64,000 bases of DNA from NCBI RefSeq assembly GCF_000385375.1, contig NZ_ARVV01000001.1:1178001-1242000 (forward strand). Direction: 5' to 3'. The notes under the pieces are model-generated. The model was given only the letters and a program-made list of their open reading frames with translations, was not told where the DNA came from and made no database searches. This document shows positions 45,956-55,000 of this stretch, one piece after another (position 1 is the first letter of the stretch; every line of letters starts with the position of its first letter). The stretch is from Methyloversatilis discipulorum (GTDB taxonomy: Bacteria; Pseudomonadota; Gammaproteobacteria; Burkholderiales; Rhodocyclaceae). The position numbers were made by a program, and so were the translations under genes.

Positions 45956-46354
45956 CTAGTTTTTTACCCGGGGGTTTGCCAACTCTTCAATATAGCCAAC
46001 AAGAGCCGACCGTACCTCTCGGTCCTCGAGGGTGACGACCATTGTGGTACCCGGGACGAGTGCTGGGGGGTTCATTAGATAGGCATCCAGACTCTTGCTG
46101 TCCCATATAATCCCTGATTCCCGCAGAGCCGCGGAGCCTGTAGGTGAGCCCGCTTTTCTTCCAATCAGGCCAGCCAAACTCGGTCCAACTTTTGTTACGT
46201 TGGGCTCGATAGAGTGGCAGCCCATACAGATGGCCTTGTACGCTCGTTGTCCCAAAGTGCCTGTGGATGGTGTTGCCTGCGCATAGGCGTTACTCTCAAC
46301 GCCTAATGCAACGATCAACGAGGCAAATGCGCCAGCTACACGTATTGTCTTCAC
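45956..46354 (-). CDS. Small periplasmic class I cytochrome c
   Basis: A 132-residue exported cytochrome. GTG 46354 with GAGG upstream overlaps the VOC stop (GTGA), so translation is coupled. Signal peptide cut near AYAQA. Haem is bound at CMGCH (Cys43, Cys46, His47), with Met105 (PGTTM) the likely sixth ligand, as in monohaem c552/c550 proteins. It probably passes electrons from or to the reaction linked to the VOC protein. The coupling of a VOC protein with a cytochrome is unusual. Confidence 0.88.
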   Translation of the reverse strand: MKTIRVAGAFASLIVALGVESNAYAQATPSTGTLGQRAYKAICMGCHSIEPNVTKVGPSLAGLIGRKAGSPTGSAALRESGIIWDSKSLDAYLMNPPALVPGTTMVVTLEDREVRSALVGYIEELANPRVKN

Positions 46355-46950
46355 TTGTAGTACCTCGCGTAGGGGGTCTTTGAGCAATCATCACCTTTTA
46401 GGTAGTTGTTGTATTCAGCGGGATCAAGATCACCTGCTTTGGGAATCATAATGAAGCGGAAGCCGTCAGGATCCTTAAAGCTTATGCTGCAGTAGCTGTC
46501 CCACCATGGGTTATGGGCCTTTACGGGCTTGTATCCGAGTTTAATGAGTCTGTCGGAGATCTTCTCGATCTCCTTCCAGTTGGGTGCGTAAAAGACGAAG
46601 TTCGTGTCGTCGTTTCCTACTTGGCCGGGGCTTCCCTTTGTCTCGGTAGTAAACTCAAGGTTCAAAGCCTCGGGGTGCAGTCCAAGCGCCTCTCCAACAC
46701 CGAGAATGACACCGGAGAACCCTTCGTGTTCTTCAAATGACTGAATCACGGGGAAGCCAACGCCTTCGCTGTAGAATCGAGTGTTCTCCTTTAACTTGTC
46801 GGTAGGACGCCCTATTCGAATTACGGAGACTCCCCATTTGTACATTACCGGATTCGCAGTGTTTACACCTTTCGGCTTTTCTACGGCATGCGCTTGCGTC
46901 ATCGCTGCACACGAGATTGCAATTGCGGCGGCAATACTCAGTTGTTTCAC
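46351..46950 (-). CDS. VOC-family protein with signal peptide
   Basis: A 199-residue protein starting at GTG 46950 with GAGGAG 6 bases upstream. Signal peptide (MKQLSIAAAIAISCAAMTQA, cut near AHA). The rest has the paired beta-alpha-beta-beta-beta modules of the glyoxalase/dioxygenase (VOC) superfamily: VSVIRIGRPTDKLKENTRFY, GFSGVILGVGEALGL, FVFYAPNWKEIEKISDRL and SFKDPDGFRFIMIP. The His and Glu positions that usually bind the metal appear replaced (VSVIRIG, GFRFIMI), so it may be metal-free or use other ligands. Most VOC proteins are cytoplasmic, so export is notable. First gene of a VOC-cytochrome unit. Confidence 0.82.
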   Translation of the reverse strand: MKQLSIAAAIAISCAAMTQAHAVEKPKGVNTANPVMYKWGVSVIRIGRPTDKLKENTRFYSEGVGFPVIQSFEEHEGFSGVILGVGEALGLHPEALNLEFTTETKGSPGQVGNDDTNFVFYAPNWKEIEKISDRLIKLGYKPVKAHNPWWDSYCSISFKDPDGFRFIMIPKAGDLDPAEYNNYLKGDDCSKTPYARYYK

Positions 46951-47295
46951 TTTTATCTCCTCGTTATCTTCACGTCCCGTGGGTCAGGGACACCTTGAGC
47001 TTAGCCATTGCGAGTGCATGTAGCGAGGCGTAGGTCGAGGTGTCGTGTGGGCGAAGCCGTCATTTATGATCAATTTATGATCACTAGGGCAACTTTTGCT
47101 ATATCGATGTTCGCATAGGTAGGCATTATCACAACGCAGGTCGATATGGCTTCCTTAAGCCTGCGTTGAGCACTTCCAAGACTTTTCGTATTGCCGCTCC
47201 GTTCGTTGCTTTGGAAAGGTTCTAGTCGAGGGGTGAATGCGCTTCTTTGGGGTGATGCTACTGGCGTTTAGTGCATGGAAATGAGAGTGAGTTGA
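46951..47295. other. Divergent promoter region between VOC and DUF2165 genes
   Basis: About 345 low-GC bases with no coding frame of note. It must hold promoters for the VOC-cytochrome unit (minus) and the DUF2165 gene (plus). The clear element is the tandem repeat at 47062-47083. Confidence 0.5.
47062..47083. promoter_or_regulatory. Tandem 11-bp direct repeat, possible AraC operator
   Basis: ATTTATGATCA occurs twice with no gap, one helical turn apart, 112 bases upstream of the VOC start. Same-face direct repeats are the usual target form of AraC-family activators, and one is encoded in the cluster. Confidence 0.6.
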
Positions 47296-47844
47296 ATGAT
47301 GGATCTCGATCGGTTGCGCGACCTTTTTGTCGCAGTAAATTTATTTGGGTATGCGCTATGGATGTCGGTGGCGTCGCTTAACAATGTAATTGGTTGGAGT
47401 GGCTCGTTAGATGCGATACGTCGATTGTTTTCTATGGAGGCCTTGTTTGAGCGGCCTTCGGTCTTGACGCCGCTTTTATCGAGGCGGCAGTTGCATCCTC
47501 GCGTGCATATCTTTGTCCTTGTTTATACCTTCACGTTGCAGTTCTCTGGCGCGACGCTTCTTTGGATTTCCTTCTTTGCTCGGTTGTTCGTTAATGGGGA
47601 GGGGCAATGGGAGGGGTTTGCACTTGTGGGGTTGTTAGTTTGCGCTATTTGCTGGGTCTCTATGCTGGTCGGCGGTTTGTGGTTTGCGTACTGGATTCGT
47701 CAAGAGGGTCTTCAGATTGCGCAACTTTGTCTGTTGATTTGGACGATTGTGTTGTTCCTCTGCTTAGGGTGTGCTAGACAGACACAGAATGTCATGGTTG
47801 GTCCCTTTCATGAGTGTCCTGCGGAAAGTCAGATCTACTCGTAA
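47296..47844 (+). CDS. DUF2165-family membrane protein
   Basis: A 182-residue integral membrane protein with four hydrophobic segments. The conserved pattern SLNNV...RRLFSMEALF, then SPLL-type loop and MLVGGLWFAYWIRQEG, matches the DUF2165 (small integral membrane) family. Function is unknown. The ribosome site is weak. It is divergent from the VOC operon and shares its regulatory region. Low GC marks it as part of the transferred block. Confidence 0.65.
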   Translation: MMDLDRLRDLFVAVNLFGYALWMSVASLNNVIGWSGSLDAIRRLFSMEALFERPSVLTPLLSRRQLHPRVHIFVLVYTFTLQFSGATLLWISFFARLFVNGEGQWEGFALVGLLVCAICWVSMLVGGLWFAYWIRQEGLQIAQLCLLIWTIVLFLCLGCARQTQNVMVGPFHECPAESQIYS

Positions 47845-48099
47845 TGATGAAGGTTGCCTTAATGGGTTACTCCTTGCGGAGCCTGCCGTACGATATCGAT
47901 GCTCTTTCACCATTTATGACCGCGCGAGCGATTTCAATTCATTATGCTCGGCATCGTCATTCTTAGATAAACGGGGGCAGCCCGTTCCTAGTGCCACAAG
48001 GATTTCAAGAACGTATTTGGTCCTGATGCTGGCGCTTATTAGCAACAGGCACGCGAAATGCGCCTCGTGTTGCACTGCGGGCGTCGGGACGGTCTGGCC
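47845..48099. other. Non-coding right edge of the low-GC block
   Basis: No recognisable gene. Base composition returns to high GC near 48060, just before the toxin-antitoxin operator, so this probably contains the right junction. No integrase or clear target-site repeat was seen. Confidence 0.4.
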
Positions 48100-48119
48100 G
48101 GTGCTACCATGGTGCTACC
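48100..48119 (+). promoter_or_regulatory. Direct-repeat operator of the toxin-antitoxin pair
   Basis: GGTGCTACC-AT-GGTGCTACC, a perfect 9-bp direct repeat ending 18 bases before the antitoxin ATG. It also contains CCATGG. A likely autoregulation site for the ribbon-helix-helix antitoxin. Confidence 0.5.
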
Positions 48120-48137
48120 CATATTCAGGAGGCTGCG

Positions 48138-48419
48138 ATGACCGCTACGACCACGCTGAAACTTCCGGACGAACTGAAGGCGCGCATCGCTGCGGTGGCG
48201 CAGCAGTCCGGCAAAAGTGCGCACGCTTTCATGGTCGAGGCGCTGGAACTGCAGACCGAACTGGCCGAACGTCGCACAGCCTTCGTGACCGATGCGCTGC
48301 TGGCGCGCGAAGAGGTTGCGCGTTACGGATTGGTGGTGGATGCCGACGAGGTGTTCGATTACCTGAAGGCGCGCGCCGAAGGAAGAGGCGCCCGCAAGCC
48401 CGATCCGTCGTCGATCTAA
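48138..48419 (+). CDS. Ribbon-helix-helix antitoxin (ParD/CopG-like)
   Basis: A 93-residue protein. The N-terminus TTLKLPDELKARIAAVAQQSGKSAHAFMVEAL is a ribbon-helix-helix DNA-binding fold. The C-terminal half is a helical tail likely to wrap the toxin. AGGAGG lies 5 bases before the ATG. It is followed 15 bases later by the toxin. It should neutralise the toxin and repress the operon through the repeat at 48100-48119. Confidence 0.87.
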   Translation: MTATTTLKLPDELKARIAAVAQQSGKSAHAFMVEALELQTELAERRTAFVTDALLAREEVARYGLVVDADEVFDYLKARAEGRGARKPDPSSI

Positions 48420-48434
48420 GCAGCGGGCCTCATT

Positions 48435-48734
48435 GTGACTACCCGTGTAGTGCTGGCGCCGCGCGCGCTGGCAGATCTGGAACGTCTGACCGATTTCCTG
48501 CTGCAGGCAGATGCGCCTGCAACTGCTGCCGAGACGCTGCCCATCCTGCAATCCGGCTTCGCGGTGCTGCGCGAGCATCCTTTGATCGGACGCAAGGTCG
48601 AGCACGACCTCCGGGAGTTGGTCATTTCACGCGGCCGAACCGGTTACGTGGCCCTGTATGACTACGACGCCGGTCGCGATGTCGTCATCGTGCTTGCCGT
48701 ACGGCATCAGCGGGAGGGTGGGTACGGCGCTTGA
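48435..48734 (+). CDS. ParE/RelE-superfamily toxin
   Basis: A 99-residue protein starting at GTG 48435. The pattern VVLAPRALADLERLTDFL, HPLIGRKVEHDLRELVIS, then YVALYDYDAGRDVVIVLAVRHQRE is the RelE/ParE toxin fold with its conserved C-terminal strand and RHQRE tail. ParE members poison gyrase while RelE members cleave mRNA; sequence alone cannot decide, but antitoxin type and sequence favour ParE. It sits at the right edge of the low-GC accessory block. Confidence 0.88.
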   Translation: MTTRVVLAPRALADLERLTDFLLQADAPATAAETLPILQSGFAVLREHPLIGRKVEHDLRELVISRGRTGYVALYDYDAGRDVVIVLAVRHQREGGYGA

Positions 48735-48848
48735 ACCCTGCGCGGTGACCTCCAATGGCGACGCTTGCAGTCCCGACCCCCTCAGGATCACCATGTTGGC
48801 GGGTTGAATACGTTCCCGGATCTGCTTGACCATTGGAGGCTCACGACA

Positions 48849-49502
48849 ATGAAAGGCACCAGACTTCGTATTTCCGCGCCGGCATTTCTTTTCGCTGTTT
48901 CACTCCCGACGCTGGCGGCCACCAGCACCTTCGACACGGATGCCGAAGGCTGGAGCGCCCAGGGTGACATCGAGGGGCCGCTGACCTGGAGTGCCACCGG
49001 CGGCAATCCAGGCGGCAATGTGTTCATCGACGACCTGACCACCGGCGGCGTCACCTACTTCGTCGCGCCCTCGCTGTTCCTCGGCAACTTCGCCGGCGCC
49101 TTCGGCTCGCAGCTGACCTTTGACCTGATGCAGCGCTATCCGGGCGGGCCGAATCAGTTCGACGCGGAGGACGTGATCCTGTCGGGCGGCGGCCTCACCG
49201 TCGTGTATGACACGGCGAACAATCCGGTCAACAACGGCTGGACGTCGTATTCGGTTCCGCTGTCGGCGGCCGGCTGGCGACTGAACACCCTGTCGGGCAT
49301 CGCGCCGACGGAGGAGCAGTTTCTTGCCGTACTGTCGAACCTGAGTTCGCTGAGAATTCGGGCGGAATATCAGACGGGGGCCGACGTCGGTTATCTGGAC
49401 AACGTCGCCCTCGTGCCAGAGCCGACCACCGTCTTGATGCTGCTGTCCGGCATCGGCTGCGTCGCGTTCGCTGCACGCCGGAAGCGGCGCGCGGTGGATT
49501 GA
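48849..49502 (+). CDS. PEP-CTERM protein with laminin-B-type domain
   Basis: A 217-residue exported protein. ATG 48849 follows GGAGG with a 10-base gap. After a signal peptide (cut near LAA), FDTDAEGWSAQGD starts a laminin-B/CBM-like jelly roll (about 28-185) with GGNPGGNVFI, YFVAPSLFLGNFAGAFG and LSGGGLTVVYDT. The C-terminal sorting signal is VPEPTTV at 189, a hydrophobic segment and an RRKRR cluster (189-217). It is expected at the surface or in exopolysaccharide after exosortase cleavage. It may bind a glycan. Confidence 0.85.
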   Translation: MKGTRLRISAPAFLFAVSLPTLAATSTFDTDAEGWSAQGDIEGPLTWSATGGNPGGNVFIDDLTTGGVTYFVAPSLFLGNFAGAFGSQLTFDLMQRYPGGPNQFDAEDVILSGGGLTVVYDTANNPVNNGWTSYSVPLSAAGWRLNTLSGIAPTEEQFLAVLSNLSSLRIRAEYQTGADVGYLDNVALVPEPTTVLMLLSGIGCVAFAARRKRRAVD

Positions 49503-49688
49503 GGCGAGGACGCGTTTCGAGCCTTCATGCGACGTGGGCGGAACTGTCCCCCGCCGATCCTTCGGCGCGGGCGGCCGGTTATGAAATGCGTGCTCGCAGT
49601 GCCCGTTCGTCGGCCTGGATCGCCGCCTTGCGCGGTTACGCCGCAGTCGATGAATGCCGTTGCAGGAAGGGTCTGGCTCGGGACCTGC

Positions 49689-51134
49689 TCATTTTTCTGC
49701 GAAGGCTGTGGGCGCGGTGTTGACGGGCAGGCACAGCGCCGCGGTCAGCAGTGCAAGGCTCATGTGGCATAGATAGACAGCATCGAAATCGCCACGATGC
49801 AGCGTTGCACCGCCCAGCAGCAGCACGGTGAGGGCGACACCCATGACCGAGCCGATTTGCCGTATCGCCTGGTTGACCGCGCTGCCGACGGCGTAGTGGG
49901 CGGGCGGCAGACGGCTGACCGCGGCGCCTGACAGTGAAGGCAGGACCATGCCCACGCCAGTACCGCTCAACAACATGCCCGGCAGCCAATGCGTCAGATA
50001 TGCGGGCTCGATACCGGGCACCAGCAGGAACCACAGCGCGCTGGCCGCGTAGATCAGACAACCCGCGATCAGCACGGGGCGGTGACCGTGCCGACCGGCC
50101 AGGCGACCCGACAGCGCCGCCACCGGAACCACCAGCAGCGGCCCGGGTGCCATCGCCAGGCCGGCCAGTGGGAGCGGATAGCGCCAGATCGAATTCATGT
50201 AGAAGAAGAATGCGAAGAACATCATCGAGAACGCGGTGCCGAAGCTCAGCGTTGCGAGATTGACGTAGCGGTATGTGGGGTTGCGAAACAGCTTGAGGTC
50301 CACCAGCGGCGCCTCCGCAAACCGCGCCCAGGCGACGAATCCGAGGATGCTCGCCATGCCGGCGCCGGCCGTCGCCAGCAGTTCATGACGTGACCAGGCA
50401 GGCGAGTCGGCCTGCACGATGGACAGCGCCAGCGCGCCGATGCCGACGACCAGCACGCTCATTCCCACCAGATCGAGCGGACGTCCCCGTGTCGGCTGCT
50501 TTGCTTCGGTCAGCAGCGTTGCACCACGCCAGATGGCCAGGATGCCCAAAGGCACGTTCAGGTAGAAAGCCCATTGCCAGCCGAACGAAGCCACCACGAA
50601 CGCCCCCAGGCTGGGGCCCACCGCCGCGGCCAGTCCGCCGACCGCGCCCCACAGACTGACGGCCACAGCGCGCTTGTCTGTCGGGAACGCTGCCAGTACG
50701 AGCGAGAGCGAGGCCGGCGTCAGCATCGCAGCACCGAGAGCCTGCAGCACTCTTGCCGCGACCAGCCACTCCACGCTGACCGCCAGGCCACAGGCGGCGG
50801 ATGCCGCCAGAAACAGCGCAACACCGACGAGAAACACCCGCTTGCGCCCGTGTCGGTCTGCCAATCCGCCGGACGGGATCAGCATTGCGGCATAGACCAC
50901 CGTGTAGGCATTGAGCACCCACGAAAGGTCTGCCGCAGTGGCGTCGGGAAAGCCGGCCCGCAAGGCGCTGAAGGCCGCGAACAGCATGGTGCCGTCCATG
51001 GAGACAAGAAACACCGCCAGGCTGGCCACCCAGAACACCGGCCATGGAGAGGCGGTGTTGGGGGGCGAGCCGGGGAGTGCCGCTGCCGCGATGGCAGGCG
51101 ACGGTGTGATCGTCGGGCTTTTCGGGACCGTCAT
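49689..51134 (-). CDS. DHA2-type MFS drug exporter
   Basis: A 481-residue inner-membrane protein with 14 predicted helices (EmrB/QacA group). Motif A is GGLADRHGRKRVFLVG, and motif C-like GAVGGLAAAVGPSLGAFV follows. It is the last gene of the minus-strand run adaptor-RND-SDR-MFS, 79 bases after the SDR stop. The likely role is proton-driven drug efflux across the inner membrane alongside the RND pump. Confidence 0.88.
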   Translation of the reverse strand: MTVPKSPTITPSPAIAAAALPGSPPNTASPWPVFWVASLAVFLVSMDGTMLFAAFSALRAGFPDATAADLSWVLNAYTVVYAAMLIPSGGLADRHGRKRVFLVGVALFLAASAACGLAVSVEWLVAARVLQALGAAMLTPASLSLVLAAFPTDKRAVAVSLWGAVGGLAAAVGPSLGAFVVASFGWQWAFYLNVPLGILAIWRGATLLTEAKQPTRGRPLDLVGMSVLVVGIGALALSIVQADSPAWSRHELLATAGAGMASILGFVAWARFAEAPLVDLKLFRNPTYRYVNLATLSFGTAFSMMFFAFFFYMNSIWRYPLPLAGLAMAPGPLLVVPVAALSGRLAGRHGHRPVLIAGCLIYAASALWFLLVPGIEPAYLTHWLPGMLLSGTGVGMVLPSLSGAAVSRLPPAHYAVGSAVNQAIRQIGSVMGVALTVLLLGGATLHRGDFDAVYLCHMSLALLTAALCLPVNTAPTAFAEK

Positions 51135-51213
51135 GGGGCGCTCTCAGTCATGTGGCGATCCCCGATGGCCGTGCGTCTGCAGTTCTTGCACGGGCCGGAA
51201 GATCGGGGCCGAT

Positions 51214-52020
51214 TCAGGCGAGCCCGAACGTCTTGCGCAGGCCCTTCTCGACCGGGCCAGCGGGCATGAAGCGGCGCAGCTTGGCCAGCAGCGAGGCTTC
51301 GCCTTTCGGGGTGTGGCGCATCTTCCATGCCCCCAGCGCGGCGTCGACGATCACCGCCGCGACCCCGTCGGGCTGGGGCGCCTTCTGGACATTTCTCCGG
51401 ATGGCCTGCGAAACGGTGCCGAGTTCCTTTTCGTAGTCGGGAATCCTGGACGCTGCCTGCGGCGCGTTGAGATCCAGATTGGTCCGGGTAAAGGAGGGTT
51501 CGACAAGCGCCACACGGATGCCGAACTGGCGGACCTCGTGATCCAGCGTTTCGGACAGGCCTTCGACGGCATGCTTGGATGCCGCATAGAGCGCCATGTA
51601 AGGCGCCGGCAGGAAGCCCAGCACCGAACTGACATTGACGATGCGACCGGACCCCTGTTTGCGCATGTGGGGCAGCACGGCCTTGATCGTACGCAGCAGG
51701 CCGAAGAGGTTGGTGTCGAACAGTGTCTGGGCTTCGGAGATCGACGTCTCCTCCGCTGCGCCCAGCAGGGTCACGCCGGCACTGTTGACCAGCACGTCGA
51801 TGCGTGCGGCCTGCGTGATGACGGTCCGGATTCCGCGCTCGATCGACGCTTGGTCACGGACGTCCATCTCGATGAGTGAAACGCCGGGTATCGGCGCTGC
51901 CTGCGCGGCGTTGCGCACGGTACCGAACACCCGGCAACCCAGCGCGGCCAGCCTGATGGCGGCGGCGCGTCCGATGCCCGATGACACGCCGGTGACGATG
52001 ACGACTTCGGAGTGCGACAT
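51214..52020 (-). CDS. Short-chain dehydrogenase/reductase
   Basis: A 268-residue classical SDR. The NAD(P)-binding glycine motif is VTGVSSGIGRAAA (TGxxxGIG), then NSAGVTLLG, the catalytic Ser near VSSVLGFLPAP, and Y-x3-K as YAASKHA. AAGGAA lies 5 bases before the start at 52020. It lies 47 bases after the RND pump gene on the same strand. It may modify the compound exported by the neighbouring pumps. The substrate is unknown. Confidence 0.9.
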   Translation of the reverse strand: MSHSEVVIVTGVSSGIGRAAAIRLAALGCRVFGTVRNAAQAAPIPGVSLIEMDVRDQASIERGIRTVITQAARIDVLVNSAGVTLLGAAEETSISEAQTLFDTNLFGLLRTIKAVLPHMRKQGSGRIVNVSSVLGFLPAPYMALYAASKHAVEGLSETLDHEVRQFGIRVALVEPSFTRTNLDLNAPQAASRIPDYEKELGTVSQAIRRNVQKAPQPDGVAAVIVDAALGAWKMRHTPKGEASLLAKLRRFMPAGPVEKGLRKTFGLA

Positions 52021-52067
52021 GGCAGTTCCTTTCTCTTTCTATATGAGGCGAGTGGGGTGATGACTGA

Positions 52068-55000
52068 TCAGCTTTGCGCCGGCGCTGGCCTGATCCTGAA
52101 CCAGATGGAATACATGGCCGGCAGGAACACCAGTGTCAGCACCGTGCCGGCGAAGGTGCCGCCGATCAGGGTGTAGGCGAGCGTTCCCCAGAACACCGAC
52201 TGGGTGAGCGGAATGAAGGCCAGGATGGCGGCGAGGGCGGTCAGGATGACCGGACGCGCGCGCTGCACGGTGGCTTCCACCACCGCATCGAAGGGGCCCA
52301 GCCCCGCCTTCTCGTTGTCGTGGATCTGGCCGATCAGGATGAGCGTGTTGCGCATCAGGATGCCCGCCAGCGCAATCAGGCCGACCAGCGCGTTGATGCC
52401 GAAGGGCTGGTTGAACAGCAGCAGGGTGGGCACGACACCGATCAGGCCCAGCGGCGCAGTGGCGAACACCATCGTCATCGCCGAGATCGAGCGGACCTGG
52501 AAGATGATGGTGATCAGCGTCAGCGCGATCATGATGGGGAAGACCGGCAGCAAGGCGCTGTTGGCCTTGGCGGATTCCTCGATCGAGCCGGCCAGTTCGA
52601 TTCGGTAGCCGGCCGGCAGCTTGGCGATGATGGGCTGAAGATCCTGCCAGACGGCGGTGGACACATCCGGCGGCTGCAGGCCCTCGGCGATGTCGCCGCG
52701 TACGGTGATGGTCGGCGTGCGGTCGCGGCGACGCAGGATCGGGTCTTCCATCTGGACCTCCACGGCGCCCACCTGCGACAGCGGAATCCGTTCGCCGGTC
52801 GCGCCGACCAGCGTGAAATCGCCGATCCGGGCCGGATCGAGCCGGGTGTGCCCGGCCGAACGGGCAGCGACCTGCACCGAACGGATGTCTTCGCGCACCT
52901 CGGTAATGGGGATGCCGCTCAACAGGAACTGAAGCTGCTGCGCCACGTCGCTGGAGGTGAGGCCGAGGCTCTGCAGCCGGTCCTGGTCGAGCGAGAAGCG
53001 CAGCGTGGGCACGCGCTCTCCCCAGTCGGTATTGACCGTGCGCATCTGCGGCGAAGCCTGCATTACGGCACGCACCTCTGCAGCGATCTCGCGCAGCGTG
53101 TCGGCATCCGGCCCCATTACGCGGAAGGCCACCGGGAAGGGCGAGGGCGGGCCGAACACCAGTTGGGTCGCCCGCACGCGCGCCTCCGGCACCAGACCGT
53201 CGGCCACCGCCTGCCGCAGCTTCAGCTTGAGTGCTTCGCGCGCAGCCTGGTCGTCGGTCAGGACGACGATCTTCGAGAAGGACGGATCGGGCATCTCCGG
53301 CGACATCGCCAGGTAGAAGCGCGGTGCCCCCTGGCCGATGTAGGCGGTCACGATCTTCGCTTCCGGCTGCGCGGCCAGCCACGCCTCGACCTTGGCGACC
53401 GCCGCACTCGTCTGCTGGATCGCGGTGCCATAGGGCATCTGTACTTCGATCAGCACCTCGGGCCGGTCCGAAGTCGGAAAGAACTGCTTGTTGACCACGC
53501 CCATGCCCAGCACGGCGATGGCGAAGGTGCCGATCACGCTCGCCGCCACCAGCCATTTGCGCTGGATCACCGATCCCAGCAGGCGGCGGAAGCGCTGGTA
53601 GTTCGGCGTCGCGTAGATCGCACCGTGCCCGCCCTCGCGCGGCGTGTAATCGGGCAGCAGCTTGACCCCGAGGTAGGGCGTGAACACCACGGCGACGATC
53701 CAGGATGCGATCAGGGCAATGCCGACCACCCAGAACATATTGCTGGTGTATTCGCCAGCCGTCGATTTGGCGAAGCCGTTCGGCATGAAGCCGATCGCCG
53801 TCACCAGTGTCCCGGACAGCATGGGCGCCGCGGTGTGGCTCCACGCGTAGGCGGCTGCGCGGATGCGGTCGTAGCCTTCCTCCATCTTCACCACCATCAT
53901 CTCGATGGCGATGATCGCGTCGTCGACCAGAAGACCCAGGGCCAGAATCAGGGAACCCAGGGTGATGCGGTCAAAGTTCTTGCCGGTGGCGGCCATGACG
54001 ACGAAGACTGCGGCCAGGGTCAGCGGCACTGCGGCCGAGACCACGATGCCGGCACGCCAGCCCATGCTGAGGAAGCCCACCAGCATCACCACGCCGAGCG
54101 CGGCAATGAACTTGAGCATGAACTCGTCGACCGCCGAACTGATGTTGACCGACTGGTCCGTGACCTTGGAGAGGCTTATGCCCAGCGGGAGCTCGGCGTT
54201 GATCGCAGCGGCTTCCGCCTCCAGCGCGCGGCCAAGATCGAGGCCGTTCCAGCCCTCGCGCATCACGACCTCGAGCAGCAGGGCCGGCTCGCCGTTGTTG
54301 CGGATGAGGAAGCTCGCCGGGTCTTCGTAGCCGCGCTTCACTTCGGCGACGTCGCCGAGCTTGAGCGTACGTCCGCGCGCGGCGACGGGCGTGTTGCGGA
54401 TCGCTTCCAGATCGTCGATCGCTCCGTCCAGCCGGATGAACACCTGCGGTCCCTTGGCTTCGATCGAGCCGGCGGGCGTCATGACGTTGCGCCCGTTCAG
54501 CGCCGCGAAGAGGGCTTGCGGGGAGACGCCGAGGGTCGCGAGGCGGTCATGGGAGAACTCGACGAAGATCCGTTCGGCCTGCTCGCCGATGATGTTTACC
54601 TTGTTGACGCCGGGTACGTGCAGCAGGCGCTGACGCAGGGTCTCGGCGTCGCGGATCAGGTGCCGGTGCGCAGCCCCGTGCGCCTTCAAGGCGTAGAGCG
54701 CGAAGGTCACGTCGGCGTATTCGTCGTTGACCATCGGGCCGATGACGCCACGCGGCAGCGTGAGTGCCTCGTCGCTGAGCTTCTTGCGCGCCTGATAGAA
54801 CTCTTCGGGTACTTCAGCTGGCGGCGCGCTGTCGAGCAGGTTCAGCGTGGTGAAGGCCAGGCCCGGTCGCGTATAGGTCTCCGCCCGGTCATACCAGCGC
54901 AGTTCCTGCAGGCGCTTTTCCAGCGGCTCGGCCACGAGCTCTTCCATTTCCTTCGCGGTGGCCCCGGGCCACGCGGTGACCACGGTCATCTGCTTGATCG

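Noticed and set aside
47771-48661. Long + strand frame over the toxin-antitoxin pair
   Set aside because: Out of frame with both toxin and antitoxin, which have clear family features.
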